A stretch of 64,000 nucleotides of DNA from Pampinifervens sp037481935 (GCF_046159715.1 NZ_JBJXCT010000001.1:1-64000), one strand, 5' to 3'. Shown: positions 17,024-25,826, numbered from the stretch's first letter. Notes: generated by a model not told the origin, from the sequence alone. A program made the numbers and translations.

Positions 17024-17284
17024 ATGGAGGAAAGAAAGAAGGCTGTAGCGGTCAGGTATGAGCAGGGAAAGGATAAAGTTCCAGTGGTTGTGGCAAAGGG
17101 AACTGGTGAGCTCGCAGAAAAGATAATAGAGACTGCAAGAAAACATGGCGTTCCAGTCCTTGAAGACAGGGCTCTTATCTCTGCTCTGATGAAGGTGGAG
17201 GTATACGAAGAAATACCTCCTGAGCTCTACAGGGCTGTGGCGAAGGTGCTTGTGTTCTTAAAAACTGTAAGAAGTTCAGGCTAA
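17024..17284 (+). CDS. Orphan FlhB C-terminal-like protein (FlhX/YlqH type)
   Basis: An 86-residue protein equivalent to the cytoplasmic tail of FlhB/YscU: KAVAVRYEQGKDKVPVVVAKG, AEKIIETARKHGVPVLED, then VEVYEEIPPELYRAVAKVLVFL. It has no membrane segment and lacks the self-cleaving NPTH motif, where it reads RKKAVAV. Such free-standing tails can complement FlhB in some bacteria. It follows the FliK-like gene by two bases and overlaps the convergent gene by nine. Confidence 0.9.
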   Translation: MEERKKAVAVRYEQGKDKVPVVVAKGTGELAEKIIETARKHGVPVLEDRALISALMKVEVYEEIPPELYRAVAKVLVFLKTVRSSG

Positions 17285-17740
17285 GTTTGTGTATGCCCTG
17301 CGGGCAAGCATTATCTGATACTTTAGAAGGCTTGAAAGGCTCTGAATATCCTCTACAGTGTTAACCAGAGTGTAGTAATCGCCCTTTTTGTGTGCTTCTT
17401 CCAGAGAGCTAAGAATTAACCTTATTTTCTGCATAGGACCTTCTTCCCTTCCTCTCGGACTATGAAGGAATATGGGACAGGATTCCTCAATGGCGGGGAG
17501 AATAAAGCCCATCCAGGAGAGGGCTTCAAGTATAAGGTTCATGACGTAATCCTCCCTGAGCTCTTCTGGAGAACTCAGAAGCTCCTCTATAAGGTCAAGG
17601 AGCTCAACGTTGTAATAGAGGACATCAAAGGCAGCGTTTGTGCTGAGCCTTGCTCTGCTATAGCCAGAAAGCAGAAGGAGGTTTACCAGCTTTTCCTGAA
17701 GGGAGAGAAGCTCCTCAACTCTTTCCAGTATATCTCTCAT
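17276..17740 (-). CDS. Unrecognised helical protein following hslU
   Basis: A 154-residue, almost wholly helical cytoplasmic protein with leucine-rich segments (VEELLSLQEKLVNLLLLSG, LLDLIEELLSSPEELRE). No family recognised; length and helicity recall flagellar chaperones such as FliS, but no defining residues support that. The ATG overlaps the hslU stop by four bases, so it is co-translated with the protease ATPase. Confidence 0.6.
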   Translation of the reverse strand: MRDILERVEELLSLQEKLVNLLLLSGYSRARLSTNAAFDVLYYNVELLDLIEELLSSPEELREDYVMNLILEALSWMGFILPAIEESCPIFLHSPRGREEGPMQKIRLILSSLEEAHKKGDYYTLVNTVEDIQSLSSLLKYQIMLARRAYTNLA

Positions 17741-19083
17741 AGTATGTATTTAGAAAGCTCTTCGTCCTTTACTATGCCTTCCAGCTTTGCCCTTACAAAC
17801 CTTGCATCTATGATTATCCTCTGTCCTGAAAGCTCAGGTGCGTTATAGGATATATCTTCAAGCAGCTTTTCCATGACGGTATGAAGTCTCCTTGCACCAA
17901 TGTTCTCTGTGCGGTTGTTGGCATCCTCCGCAATGCGTGCTATTTCCTCAAGGGCATCCTCCGTAAATTCCAGTTCCACACCTTCTGTCTTGAGGAGTTC
18001 AGTATACTGCACCGTGAGGGCGTTCTTGGGCTCTCTGAGTATCCTTACAAAGTCCTCCCTTGTAAGGGGGTTCAGTTCAACCCTTATGGGAAATCTTCCC
18101 TGAAGCTCTGGCATCAGGTCTGAGGGCTTTGACATGTGAAAGGCACCGGCTGCGATAAAGAGTATGTGGTCAGTTTTTACCGGTCCATACTTGGTTTTTA
18201 CAACTGTTCCCTCCACTATGGGGAGAAGGTCTCTCTGAACTCCTTCCCTTGATACACCGGGACCAGCTCCTGGGGTCTTTACCGCAATTTTATCTATCTC
18301 GTCTATGAAGATAATTCCAAAGTTCTCTGCCCTGTTTATAGCCTCTCTTGCCACCTCTTCCTGGTCTATAAGCTTTTCTGCCTCCTCCGATTCAAAGACC
18401 TGAAGGGCTTCTTTCACTCTGAGCTTTCTCCTCTTCCTGCCACCTCCAAGACCACCCAGCATGTTTCTCAGCTGTTCTTCAAGTTCTTCAAGCCCCGGTG
18501 GACCTGCTATGCCTATCACTGGCATAAGCTTTTCCTGGACTTCCACTTCTATAACCTTATCCTCCAGTTCGCCCCTTCTGAGCTTTTCCCTTATTTCCTC
18601 TCTTTTACCAGCATCCTGTGAGCTTCTTACTCCAAAGCTGAGCTGCTGAGGGACAAGATGGTCAAGAAGTCTCTCTTCTGCAAGCCTCTTTGCCCTTTCC
18701 CTGACCTCCTGCATCTTTTCCTGCTTTACCATCTGGTAGGAGACCTCAACCAGCTCCCTTACCATTGATTCCACATCCCTTCCCACATAGCCTATTTCTG
18801 TATACTTGGTTGCCTCCACTTTGACAAAGGGTGCCTTTATGAGCTGAGCTATCCTGCGTGCAATCTCCGTCTTTCCCACACCTGTGGGACCAATCATGAG
18901 GAGGTTTTTGGGGGCCACTTCGTCTCTTATGTTTTCTGGCAGCCTCTGCCTTCTCCATCTGTTTCTGAGAGCTATGGCAACTGCTTTTTTGGCCTTTTCC
19001 TGCCCCACTATATACCTGTCCAGCTCCTCCACTATCCTTCTTGGTGTGAGCTCTTCAAGAAGGTCAGAAAGGTATCTCGTCAT
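17737..19083 (-). CDS. hslU: HslU, ATPase subunit of the HslUV protease
   Basis: A 448-residue AAA+ protein. It has LTPRRIVEELDRYIVGQ, Walker A GPTGVGKTEIAR, the pore loop GYVGRDVESMV, a variable I domain, Walker B IIFIDEIDKIA, the arginine-finger region ELQGRFPIRVEL and the C-terminal sensor-2 segment NIGARRLHTVMEKLLED. It unfolds substrates for the HslV peptidase. hslV is not in this window. The upstream gene overlaps its start by 20 bases. Confidence 0.97.
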   Translation of the reverse strand: MTRYLSDLLEELTPRRIVEELDRYIVGQEKAKKAVAIALRNRWRRQRLPENIRDEVAPKNLLMIGPTGVGKTEIARRIAQLIKAPFVKVEATKYTEIGYVGRDVESMVRELVEVSYQMVKQEKMQEVRERAKRLAEERLLDHLVPQQLSFGVRSSQDAGKREEIREKLRRGELEDKVIEVEVQEKLMPVIGIAGPPGLEELEEQLRNMLGGLGGGRKRRKLRVKEALQVFESEEAEKLIDQEEVAREAINRAENFGIIFIDEIDKIAVKTPGAGPGVSREGVQRDLLPIVEGTVVKTKYGPVKTDHILFIAAGAFHMSKPSDLMPELQGRFPIRVELNPLTREDFVRILREPKNALTVQYTELLKTEGVELEFTEDALEEIARIAEDANNRTENIGARRLHTVMEKLLEDISYNAPELSGQRIIIDARFVRAKLEGIVKDEELSKYIL

Positions 19084-19531
19084 CGTCTGCCTTCTCCCAT
19101 TCTAAGGTTTCCACCTCAAGGTTCTTCACAAGCTCATCCAAATATCTGTCAAGGTCTTCTGGGAAGGCTTCTGCCCTGAAGCTGAGAGGGAAAACCCTCT
19201 CAAGAACCTCAATAGGTGGATTGCCAACTCCAAGTGCTGGCTCAATGACTTTGGGCATGCGTTTTGAAGCCTCAAGGCATGCCATCTTGTATGCCTCAGA
19301 AAGTGCCGTTTCTATGTCTGAAAACCTTGCCACCTCGTCCCCATACTCATACAGAACTATGTCGTAGGCATTTTCTCTGAAGGTTTCCCAGTCAAGCACC
19401 TCCACCAAATATTCTCTTCCCTCCCACTCTCTTACCCTTATGCAACTCCTGTCCCTCAGCTTAAAGGAGACTATGTATGCGTCAATCAGGTATCTGTCTG
19501 CATAAACATCAGGGAAAAAGTAAAATTCCAT
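19064..19531 (-). CDS. Unrecognised acidic cytoplasmic protein upstream of hslU
   Basis: About 155 residues from the ATG at 19529-19531 (MEFYFFPDVYADRYLIDAY); a longer open frame upstream is in the divergent tsaE gene and has no support. The protein is acidic, mixed alpha/beta, with no recognised domain; ALSEAYKMACLEASKRMPKV is its most helical part and EWEKADDDEIPF its acidic tail. It overlaps hslU by 20 bases, which suggests translational coupling. Confidence 0.6.
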   Translation of the reverse strand: MEFYFFPDVYADRYLIDAYIVSFKLRDRSCIRVREWEGREYLVEVLDWETFRENAYDIVLYEYGDEVARFSDIETALSEAYKMACLEASKRMPKVIEPALGVGNPPIEVLERVFPLSFRAEAFPEDLDRYLDELVKNLEVETLEWEKADDDEIPF

Positions 19532-19537
19532 AGTCTT

Positions 19538-19543
19538 TATAAT
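19538..19543 (+). promoter_or_regulatory. -10 element of tsaE
   Basis: TATAAT lies nine bases before the GTG start of tsaE (six before a possible TTG start) in an intergenic gap of only about 20 bases, so the transcript probably begins at or within a few bases of the start codon. The divergent hslU-operon gene has TATATT on the other strand in the same gap. Confidence 0.5.
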
Positions 19544-19552
19544 ATAGCATTG

Positions 19553-19978
19553 GTGCGTATATTTTCCAGCTGCGAAGAGGAAACCATAAGGATAGGAGAG
19601 GCTATAGGTAAACTCCTGAAAGGCTCTGAAGTGATTTGTCTTGTCGGTCAGCTTGGTGCAGGCAAAACTACGCTGGTGAAGGGCATAGCACAGGGTATGG
19701 GGATGCTTGAAGGCTATCAGATAAGAAGCCCCACCTTTACTCTCGTGAACGAATATCCTACACAAAAGGGTCCGCTCCTTCACGCAGACCTTTACAGAGT
19801 AAGGGACCTTGACCTTGAGGAGTTTGTGGGCAAGGGCGTTCTTGTGGTTGAGTGGGGGGAGGGTCTGTATATGTGCAATTGCACCATAAAAATAGAAATC
19901 CTAGAAGTTGGGAGAATCTTTGACTTCTCTGGCTGCGAAGAGCTTTTTAAAGCCCTCTCGTATGGCAAAGTCTGTTGA
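19553..19978 (+). CDS. tsaE: tRNA threonylcarbamoyladenosine synthesis ATPase TsaE
   Basis: About 141 residues. Walker A LVGQLGAGKTTLVKG, the switch region SPTFTLVNEYPT, HADLYRVRD and VVEWGEGL identify TsaE (YjeE), which supports t6A37 synthesis with TsaB and TsaD. The GTG at 19553 is taken as start; a TTG three bases earlier is possible. Its end overlaps the convergent phosphatase gene by 32 bases. Confidence 0.92.
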   Translation: MRIFSSCEEETIRIGEAIGKLLKGSEVICLVGQLGAGKTTLVKGIAQGMGMLEGYQIRSPTFTLVNEYPTQKGPLLHADLYRVRDLDLEEFVGKGVLVVEWGEGLYMCNCTIKIEILEVGRIFDFSGCEELFKALSYGKVC

Positions 19979-20558
19979 GCTGTTTCAGCTCAAACCTCCC
20001 GGAGTTATACTTCAAGTGTGTTATTCCTGTGTTGTCCATGTGAATGTTCCACAGGTTCTCAAGCCCAAGCCCGAGAGCAAGGCATACGAGGGCGTGAAGA
20101 GTCCCCCCGTGTGCCACCACAAGCAGGTTTTCATGGTTTCCGTTAATGATATCTCTCAAAAAGCTTTCAACCCTCTCTCTGAAGTTCTCCATACCCTCCT
20201 GAGTGGGGAGGGGGTTTTTGAGGGGGTTTGAAAGCCAGGCTCTGAAGAGTTCTCCCTCTTCTTCCATAAGCTTCCAGAAATGATTTCCCTCGTATTCTCC
20301 AAAGGACATCTCCCTTATACGCTGGTCCACAACCACATCAAGCCCAAGAACATCTGCAATGGTGAGTGCTGTCTTATAAGCCCTTCTCTGAGGGGAGGAG
20401 TATATGATTTCTATGTTTTTGTGGAGAAAATCCTGAGCAACCAGCCTTGCCTGAACAAAACCAAGGGGAGTCAGGTCACTGTCCAGCCTCCCCTGGAATA
20501 TACCCTTCTCGTTGTATTCGCTCTGGGCGTGACGCAGAAGGTAGAGGTTTTTACTCAC
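19947..20558 (-). CDS. Histidine phosphatase family protein (PGM-like)
   Basis: About 203 residues from a GTG at 20558. The phosphate-accepting motif is LYLLRHAQSEYN, with the second histidine in VVAHGGTLHAL, IYSSPQRRAYKTA and the acid EMSFGEYEG, so it is a cofactor-independent PGM-like phosphatase. Hydrogenobacter is known for phosphoserine phosphatases of this fold; the C-terminal LNRLCH resembles that group, so serine synthesis is one possible role, alpha-ribazole phosphatase another. The GTG overlaps the CsgG-like stop by eight bases. Confidence 0.85.
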   Translation of the reverse strand: MSKNLYLLRHAQSEYNEKGIFQGRLDSDLTPLGFVQARLVAQDFLHKNIEIIYSSPQRRAYKTALTIADVLGLDVVVDQRIREMSFGEYEGNHFWKLMEEEGELFRAWLSNPLKNPLPTQEGMENFRERVESFLRDIINGNHENLLVVAHGGTLHALVCLALGLGLENLWNIHMDNTGITHLKYNSGRFELKQLNRLCHTRGL

Positions 20559-21330
20559 CTGCTTCTCTTTTCTCCTCCTTCTTTGGTGGTGCAGGCCTTT
20601 CAACTATTTTATTGCCGGCTAACTTCTCTGCTATGGAGTTTGCAACCTGAACCACCACATCTCTGGCAACCATGTCAAGGGACATGTTCTTGCTCACACT
20701 CCATCCCCCACCAGCTGCACCTGCACCACCCCATCCTGCACCAAAAAGCCCCCAAGAAGACTTTTCTGAGTTTGCATCAAAGGAGTTAGAAAAGGCTATT
20801 TCAAGGGTCTGTGGGTTCATCACGTTAATTTCTACGCCAAGCCTTGCCTTGTCCTTTCTTACGTTTATGGCTCCCAATACTGGAATGAGACCACCTCCGA
20901 GCGCGCCTCCGCTTCTCTCAAGCTCAAGAGCTGTTATGGAACCGGATACCACGTAGTCAACCTTTGGAGGCTGAACCTGCTGTCCAGTGGCAGCAAGTAG
21001 TCTCTTCATCTTTTCATACTGTTCAAGGTCCACTATTCTGAAGCAATTGGTCGCTTTGAGGGCATTTGTGAGCATGGCAGTCATACCTGTGCCAAAGCCC
21101 CTTACGCCGCCGGTTCCAGAGAGCACTTCATAGATGTATGCAATGTGGGGTGCTCCGGGGTTTGGCTGCTGACAGGCATTTGCCTTACAGTCAAGCTCCA
21201 TCACCATTATGGAATAGGTGGGTTCTGAACATCTTACCACGGGTATCTGCCTTTCGGTGGTTTTTGTGTCGCCACTCTGGGCGTATCCAAGGGAAAGGCC
21301 AAACAATATAGGAATAACCAGCTTTCTCAT
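20551..21330 (-). CDS. CsgG/HfaB-like secreted protein
   Basis: About 259 residues from the ATG at 21328-21330, preceded by GGAGGG. A signal peptide (MRKLVIPILFGLSLGYAQSG) has no lipobox cysteine, unlike most CsgG proteins. The mature part has GMTAMLTNALKATNCFRIVD, DYVVSGSITALELE and LGVEINVMNPQTLEI, the CsgG pattern, followed by a glycine-rich stretch (WGLFGAGWGGAGAAGGG). CsgG family members form outer-membrane export pores or bind peptidoglycan-linked partners. No curli genes are nearby. Confidence 0.75.
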   Translation of the reverse strand: MRKLVIPILFGLSLGYAQSGDTKTTERQIPVVRCSEPTYSIMVMELDCKANACQQPNPGAPHIAYIYEVLSGTGGVRGFGTGMTAMLTNALKATNCFRIVDLEQYEKMKRLLAATGQQVQPPKVDYVVSGSITALELERSGGALGGGLIPVLGAINVRKDKARLGVEINVMNPQTLEIAFSNSFDANSEKSSWGLFGAGWGGAGAAGGGWSVSKNMSLDMVARDVVVQVANSIAEKLAGNKIVERPAPPKKEEKREAGE

Positions 21331-21379
21331 ATCACCGACCCTCCTGTAAAGGTTTTGTCTGTATGTATTATAACACGCA

Positions 21380-22612
21380 TTAAAGCACAATCCTGACAAC
21401 TTTCCCTACTTCTTCCATGTTTTCCCTTTCCACATGCAGGTAGTTTTCCGTAAGGAGTCTGCCTCTGTCTATTACAGTGGCTCTCAGGCTCTTCCCCATG
21501 TTTTGTTTGTAGAACTCCTCTCTTTTTTTTCTATCCAGCTCCTTCAGCCTGCATACTCTCTCTTCTCTTACCTCAGAAGGAATCTTCCCCTTCATTTTGT
21601 TTGCCTTTGCAAAGGGTCTGTCTGAGTAGGGGAAAATGTGCATGTAGGCTATAGGAAGCTCCTCAAGAAGTCTGTAAGTTTTTTCAAAGTCGTCCTCTGT
21701 CTCTTTGGGAAAGCCAACTATTATGTCCGTGCCAATGGCAGAAAGGGGTCTTCTGCTGACTATTCTTTCCACAAGCCTTCTGTAATCCTCTGATGTGTAT
21801 TCCCTTTCCATGAGCTCAAGAATTTTGTCAGAACCGCTCTGAAGGGAAAGATGAAAATGCGGAGCTATCTTCTCTTCCGAGGTTATCAAATCAAAAAGCC
21901 TGTGGTCAATCTCTGCGGGATACAGGGAAGAGAGCCTTATGACCTCTATCCCCTTAACCTTAAGAAGTCCTTTCAGAAGTTCATGAAGGCTTGTTCCCAT
22001 GTCCCATCCATACTGGGTGAGCTGGGTGCCTGTCAGAACTATTTCCTGAAAGCCCCTCTCTGCGAGCAACTGCACCTCCTGCAACACCTTCTCCTCAGGG
22101 ACGCTCCTCACCTTTCCCCTTGCGTAGGGTATTACACAAAAGGTGCAGAAACGATTGCAACCCTCCTGAACCTTTATGAAGGGTCTTGCCTTTTCAAAGT
22201 ATGTTACAAGGTCAAAGCTTTCAAGTTTGGACTGGCGAAATATATTATCTACAAAGACCTTCTTTCCTCTGCTTTGAAGGAAATCCTCCACTAATTCAAC
22301 TATTCTGTGTCTGTGTGAGTTACCCACTACAAGGTCAACCTCCTCCATGCTGGCAAGTGCCTGAGGGTTAACCTGTGCATAGCACCCTGTGGCAACCACT
22401 ACTGCACTGGGATTTTTTCTCCTTGCCCTGCGTATAGCCTGACGGGATGACCTGTCTGCCTCAGAGGTGACGGTGCATGTGTTTACTATGTATATGTCCA
22501 CAGCCTCTTCAGAGTTTACAACCCTGTATCCCTTTCGCCTGAAATTATCTGCCATGAGCTCGGAGTCAAAGTAGTTGCTCCTGCAACCGAGGGTGAAGAG
22601 AGAAACTTTCAT
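21380..22612 (-). CDS. mtaB: tRNA methylthiotransferase of the MtaB family
   Basis: A 410-residue radical SAM enzyme. The N-terminal UPF0004 domain has three cluster cysteines (LGCRSNYFDSE, NTCTV, ATGCYAQ), and the radical SAM motif is CNRFCTFCVIPYARG; a TRAM domain ends the chain. The TLGCxxN and YARG signatures favour MtaB, which makes ms2t6A37 in tRNA, over MiaB. It is adjacent to the CsgG-like gene, and the t6A gene tsaE is close by. Confidence 0.9.
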   Translation of the reverse strand: MKVSLFTLGCRSNYFDSELMADNFRRKGYRVVNSEEAVDIYIVNTCTVTSEADRSSRQAIRRARRKNPSAVVVATGCYAQVNPQALASMEEVDLVVGNSHRHRIVELVEDFLQSRGKKVFVDNIFRQSKLESFDLVTYFEKARPFIKVQEGCNRFCTFCVIPYARGKVRSVPEEKVLQEVQLLAERGFQEIVLTGTQLTQYGWDMGTSLHELLKGLLKVKGIEVIRLSSLYPAEIDHRLFDLITSEEKIAPHFHLSLQSGSDKILELMEREYTSEDYRRLVERIVSRRPLSAIGTDIIVGFPKETEDDFEKTYRLLEELPIAYMHIFPYSDRPFAKANKMKGKIPSEVREERVCRLKELDRKKREEFYKQNMGKSLRATVIDRGRLLTENYLHVERENMEEVGKVVRIVL

Positions 22613-22631
22613 GGGGATTTAATATAGCCCC

Positions 22632-22665
22632 TTGACGGAGGGGAAAAAGTAAGTATATATATACT
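22632..22665 (+). promoter_or_regulatory. Candidate promoter of the hemerythrin gene with a perfect palindrome
   Basis: TTGACG at 22632-22637 and TATATA at 22654-22659 are 16 bases apart. The -10 region is inside a 14-base perfect palindrome, AGTATATATATACT (22652-22665). An AAAGGAGG ribosome site follows. The palindrome could be an operator, but alternating AT tracts form palindromes easily. Confidence 0.45.
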
Positions 22666-22691
22666 ATCAGAATGCCCAAAGGAGGTGAAAC

Positions 22692-23120
22692 ATGTTTACC
22701 ATAACAGAGTATCTGACAGAGGAACACAGAGAATGTGATGACCTCTACGCAAGAGTGGAAGAGCTTGTCAGCTCCGGGAGCTGGGAGGAGGCGAAGAAGG
22801 CGTTTGAGCTATTTAAAGTGGAAACGCTCAGGCACTTTCAAAGGGAAGAGGATGTGCTCTTCCCTGAGTTTGAGGGGAGGACAGGGATAGTTATGGGCCC
22901 AACACAGGTAATGAGGATGGAGCATGCGCAGGCAAGGGAGCTTTTAGAGAGAATGGAGCAGGCTCTTGAAAGCAGGGATAAGAAGGCTTTTCTTTCTACA
23001 GGGGAGACCTTTATGATACTTATACAACAGCACAATATGAAAGAAGAGCAGATACTCTACCCCATGTGTGACCAGCACCTTGACGCACCTGAAGTGGTTC
23101 AGAAAATGGAAGCTCTATGA
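22692..23120 (+). CDS. Hemerythrin HHE domain protein
   Basis: A 142-residue four-helix di-iron protein: EEHRECD, LRHFQREEDVLFPEFE, MRMEHAQARELLERM and QQHNMKEEQILYPMCD supply the His/Glu ligands. Such proteins bind O2 or NO or protect respiration. It overlaps the next gene, a heme-copper-oxidase-like membrane protein, by four bases, which suggests a shared role in O2/NO handling. Confidence 0.93.
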   Translation: MFTITEYLTEEHRECDDLYARVEELVSSGSWEEAKKAFELFKVETLRHFQREEDVLFPEFEGRTGIVMGPTQVMRMEHAQARELLERMEQALESRDKKAFLSTGETFMILIQQHNMKEEQILYPMCDQHLDAPEVVQKMEAL

Positions 23121-24325
23121 ATTTCCCCAGAGGGCTCTCCCTACTACAGGCTCCGCCTTTTATCCTTGTCTCTGGCTTTTTCACAACAGCTTGCTTTCTC
23201 TGGTTTCTGGGTTCACTGCTTGAGCTTGTGGCATTTTTCAGTGATAGGCTCAGCCTTCCTCTTCTAGTTCACATAACCACCATTGGTTTTGCTCTCTTTT
23301 CCATGTTTGGTGCCCTTTTTCAGATGCTTCCTGTTGTAACAGGTGCTGTTATAGAAAGACCAAAACCAAAGGCTTTTGTTTCATGGCTTTTAACCATTTC
23401 TGGCTATCTGCCCTTTCTGTCTGGCTTTTATTTTCAGAGCCTCTATTTGCTTCTTGCCGGTGCCTTCATGCTTCTTCTGGCTGTAGCCTATACAGGCCTG
23501 CTGATGCTTTACAAGCTTGTAAGGATTAAAAGCTACACACCTACTGTGCGAGGTATGAAGTTTTCCCTCCTTTTTGTTCTTATTGGTGCCCTTCTGGGCT
23601 TTCTTGTGGTGCTGTCTTATTCAGGCTATGTTCCTTACACGGAATACCTCTTAAAGGCACATTTACTTACCATGCTCTTTGGCTGGGTCTTTTCCCTTGT
23701 TGCAAGCGTTTCCTTTCAGGTGGTGGAGATGTTCTTCGTGACAAAGGCGTATCCAAGGTTATATGCCATGAACTTCTCCTACCTTTTGATTCCCGCCATA
23801 GCAATAGCCTTTAGTGAGTCCAAGTTCTCAGCCCTTCCACTTGCTCTCCTCGTCTCAGCCCATGCCCTGATTACCTTTCACAGACTCCTGACAAGAAAGA
23901 GAAAAGTTGCGGACAGGAGCCTGCTTTTCTGGTATCTTTCCCACCTGCACCTTCTTATTTCTATGCTTCTTCTGCTCCTTGAAGGATTTGGTCAGCGATT
24001 CCTTTTCGCATTCGGTTCCTTCTTTTCAACTCTTATAATCGGTATGATGTTCAGGATTATTCCCTTTCTTGTGTGGTTTCATCTAAGCAACGAAGGTGCT
24101 TTCAGAGTTCCTCTCATGTCTGAGGTAATAGACCAGAAGCTTATTACTGCATGCTTTTTGCTCAGCCTATTGCTTTCACTGAGCCTGTATCTTCTGCCTC
24201 TTATGAAGTTAACCTTAGTGCCCATCCTTTTACATTTGGCTCTCAGCCTTACTCTTTTTTACTCCATACTCAGAGGTGCTCTTCTTTACTTCAGGCTAAG
24301 CCCACTTTATAATGCTTCTGAATGA
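23117..24325 (+). CDS. Polytopic membrane protein distantly like heme-copper oxidase subunit I
   Basis: A 402-residue protein with about 11-12 membrane helices. Conserved-looking patches are LVHITTIGFALFSMFGALFQ with QMLPVVTGAV, LLKAHLLTMLFGWVFSLVAS, WYLSHLHLL, and GMMFRIIPFLVWFHL. The histidines at helix centres and the 'RIVPFLVWFH' end are typical of uncharacterised membrane proteins related to oxidase subunit I and sometimes grouped with NnrS. It follows a hemerythrin gene with a four-base overlap and overlaps murG by four. Heme binding is inferred. Confidence 0.6.
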   Translation: MNFPRGLSLLQAPPFILVSGFFTTACFLWFLGSLLELVAFFSDRLSLPLLVHITTIGFALFSMFGALFQMLPVVTGAVIERPKPKAFVSWLLTISGYLPFLSGFYFQSLYLLLAGAFMLLLAVAYTGLLMLYKLVRIKSYTPTVRGMKFSLLFVLIGALLGFLVVLSYSGYVPYTEYLLKAHLLTMLFGWVFSLVASVSFQVVEMFFVTKAYPRLYAMNFSYLLIPAIAIAFSESKFSALPLALLVSAHALITFHRLLTRKRKVADRSLLFWYLSHLHLLISMLLLLLEGFGQRFLFAFGSFFSTLIIGMMFRIIPFLVWFHLSNEGAFRVPLMSEVIDQKLITACFLLSLLLSLSLYLLPLMKLTLVPILLHLALSLTLFYSILRGALLYFRLSPLYNASE

Positions 24326-25386
24326 AAGTTTTTGTGTCCGGTGGAGGCACTGGTGGACATTTTTTCCCTGCCCTTGCCCTGATTGAATGTCTCCTTGAAA
24401 AGGGTGTAACCTCTGCTTTTGTGGGCTCGGAAAGAGGTATTGAAAAAAAACTTATAGACAGAATACCGGTGCAGAGCCATTTTGTCCAGTCTCATCCTTT
24501 CATGGGGAGGAGTATTAGAGACAAGTTTTCAGCCCTCTTTAAGAACCTTCTGGGAAGTATCAGGACAGCAGAGCTGGTAAGTAAGGAGGATAAGGCTGTG
24601 GTTTTTGGAGGCTACGCAAGCCTTCCCCTCGGACTGGCATGCCTTTTCAAAAGAGCTTCACTATACCTTCACGAGCAGAACTCAATACCCAGCAGAACGA
24701 ACAGGCTTCTGACAATATTTGCAAAAAGGGTGTTTATAACCTTTGAATATTCAAGGAGATATTTTCCTGAGGACAAGACGGTCAGAACTGGGCTACCCAT
24801 CAGAAGTTCCCTGCTTGAGGGGTTAAAGCTCAGAAGGGAGGAGGCGCTTTCAGAGCTCGGGCTTGAAGACAGGACTACCCTCCTCGTAATGGGAGGTAGT
24901 CAGGGAGCGAACTTTCTAAATGAAATAGCTCCTCAGGTCCTTTTAAAGACTGGCTGGCAGGGGATACACATAACGGGAGAGAAGGATTACGAGAGGGTAA
25001 AGAGCCTCTATGAAGGAAAGAGCATGAAAGTCCTCACTCTTCCCTTCAGCCATAAGATGAACCTAATATACAGAGCCAGCACAGTAGCCCTCAGCAGAGC
25101 TGGTGCGGGAACGGTAACGGAGCTTTCTCTGTATGGCGTGCCCTCTCTCTTTGTTCCTTTCCCCCATGCAGTGGGAAACCACCAGTTCTACAACGCAAAG
25201 GAGATAGAGGAGATAGGCGGGGGGCTTGTCCTCACGCAGGAAGAGGCTGACACAGATTCCATAATCCAGAGGCTCAATAGGCTTATTGCGGACTATGAAT
25301 CTTTTTCAAAGAACATAAAAGCCTTTGCCAATCCCCTTGCCTGTGAGGAAATGGCAAAGTATATTTTAGAAGAGGAGGGCTTATGA
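24322..25386 (+). CDS. murG: UDP-N-acetylglucosamine transferase MurG
   Basis: A 354-residue GT28 glycosyltransferase that makes lipid II on the inner face of the membrane. The N-terminal G loop FVSGGGTGGHFFPALAL, FGGYASLPLGL, LHEQNSIPSRTNR, the second loop VMGGSQGANFLNE and the UDP-GlcNAc motif SRAGAGTVTELSLYGVPSLF are all present. It overlaps genes on both sides by four bases. It is separate from the other mur genes. Confidence 0.97.
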   Translation: MKVFVSGGGTGGHFFPALALIECLLEKGVTSAFVGSERGIEKKLIDRIPVQSHFVQSHPFMGRSIRDKFSALFKNLLGSIRTAELVSKEDKAVVFGGYASLPLGLACLFKRASLYLHEQNSIPSRTNRLLTIFAKRVFITFEYSRRYFPEDKTVRTGLPIRSSLLEGLKLRREEALSELGLEDRTTLLVMGGSQGANFLNEIAPQVLLKTGWQGIHITGEKDYERVKSLYEGKSMKVLTLPFSHKMNLIYRASTVALSRAGAGTVTELSLYGVPSLFVPFPHAVGNHQFYNAKEIEEIGGGLVLTQEEADTDSIIQRLNRLIADYESFSKNIKAFANPLACEEMAKYILEEEGL

Positions 25387-25814
25387 TAAGGTTGTTTTTT
25401 GCCCTTATGATTTTCCTGCATGCCTCTCTTGCCCTTACGCCTGCGAAAGAAAAACAACTTCTGAGGGATGTGGCAGAGATTAAGGCGACCTTAAAGGTAT
25501 TTATGGAACAAACTGACAGAAGGTTTGAGCAGGTGGATAAAAGGTTTGAGGAGCTAAATAAGAAAATTGAGATGATTCTGGTATTTATGGGAATACCTGC
25601 CGGCGTCTTTGTAAGCATAACTACGGTGACCATAGGTTTTGCCATATGGGACAGAAAGACTATGGTAAGACCTTTTGAAGATAGGGTAAAAAAGATGGAA
25701 GAAGAACTTACGGAGAATAAAGCAAAAATCAGAGATTTTCTGGAGGCGCTCAGAAAACTTGCAAAGAGAGACGAGGAGCTTGCAAGGCTTTTGAGAGAGA
25801 AAAATCTACTCTGA
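25383..25814 (+). CDS. Unrecognised membrane-anchored coiled-coil protein
   Basis: A 143-residue protein with an N-terminal signal or anchor (MIRLFFALMIFLHASLAL), a coiled coil (MEQTDRRFEQVDKRFEELNK), a membrane helix (MGIPAGVFVSITTVTIGFAIW) and a second charged coil. The RRFEQVDKRFEE heptads are common in small membrane coiled-coil proteins of unknown function. It overlaps murG by four bases and precedes galU by 12. Confidence 0.65.
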   Translation: MIRLFFALMIFLHASLALTPAKEKQLLRDVAEIKATLKVFMEQTDRRFEQVDKRFEELNKKIEMILVFMGIPAGVFVSITTVTIGFAIWDRKTMVRPFEDRVKKMEEELTENKAKIRDFLEALRKLAKRDEELARLLREKNLL

Positions 25815-25826
25815 GGAGGTATAGAC

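Noticed and set aside
19064..19783. 239-residue form of the gene upstream of hslU
   Set aside because: The extra N-terminal 84 residues are antisense to tsaE and have no protein-like pattern.
22652..22665. AGTATATATATACT palindrome as a specific operator
   Set aside because: Alternating AT tracts give palindromes by chance and it coincides with the -10; kept only as part of a low-confidence promoter.
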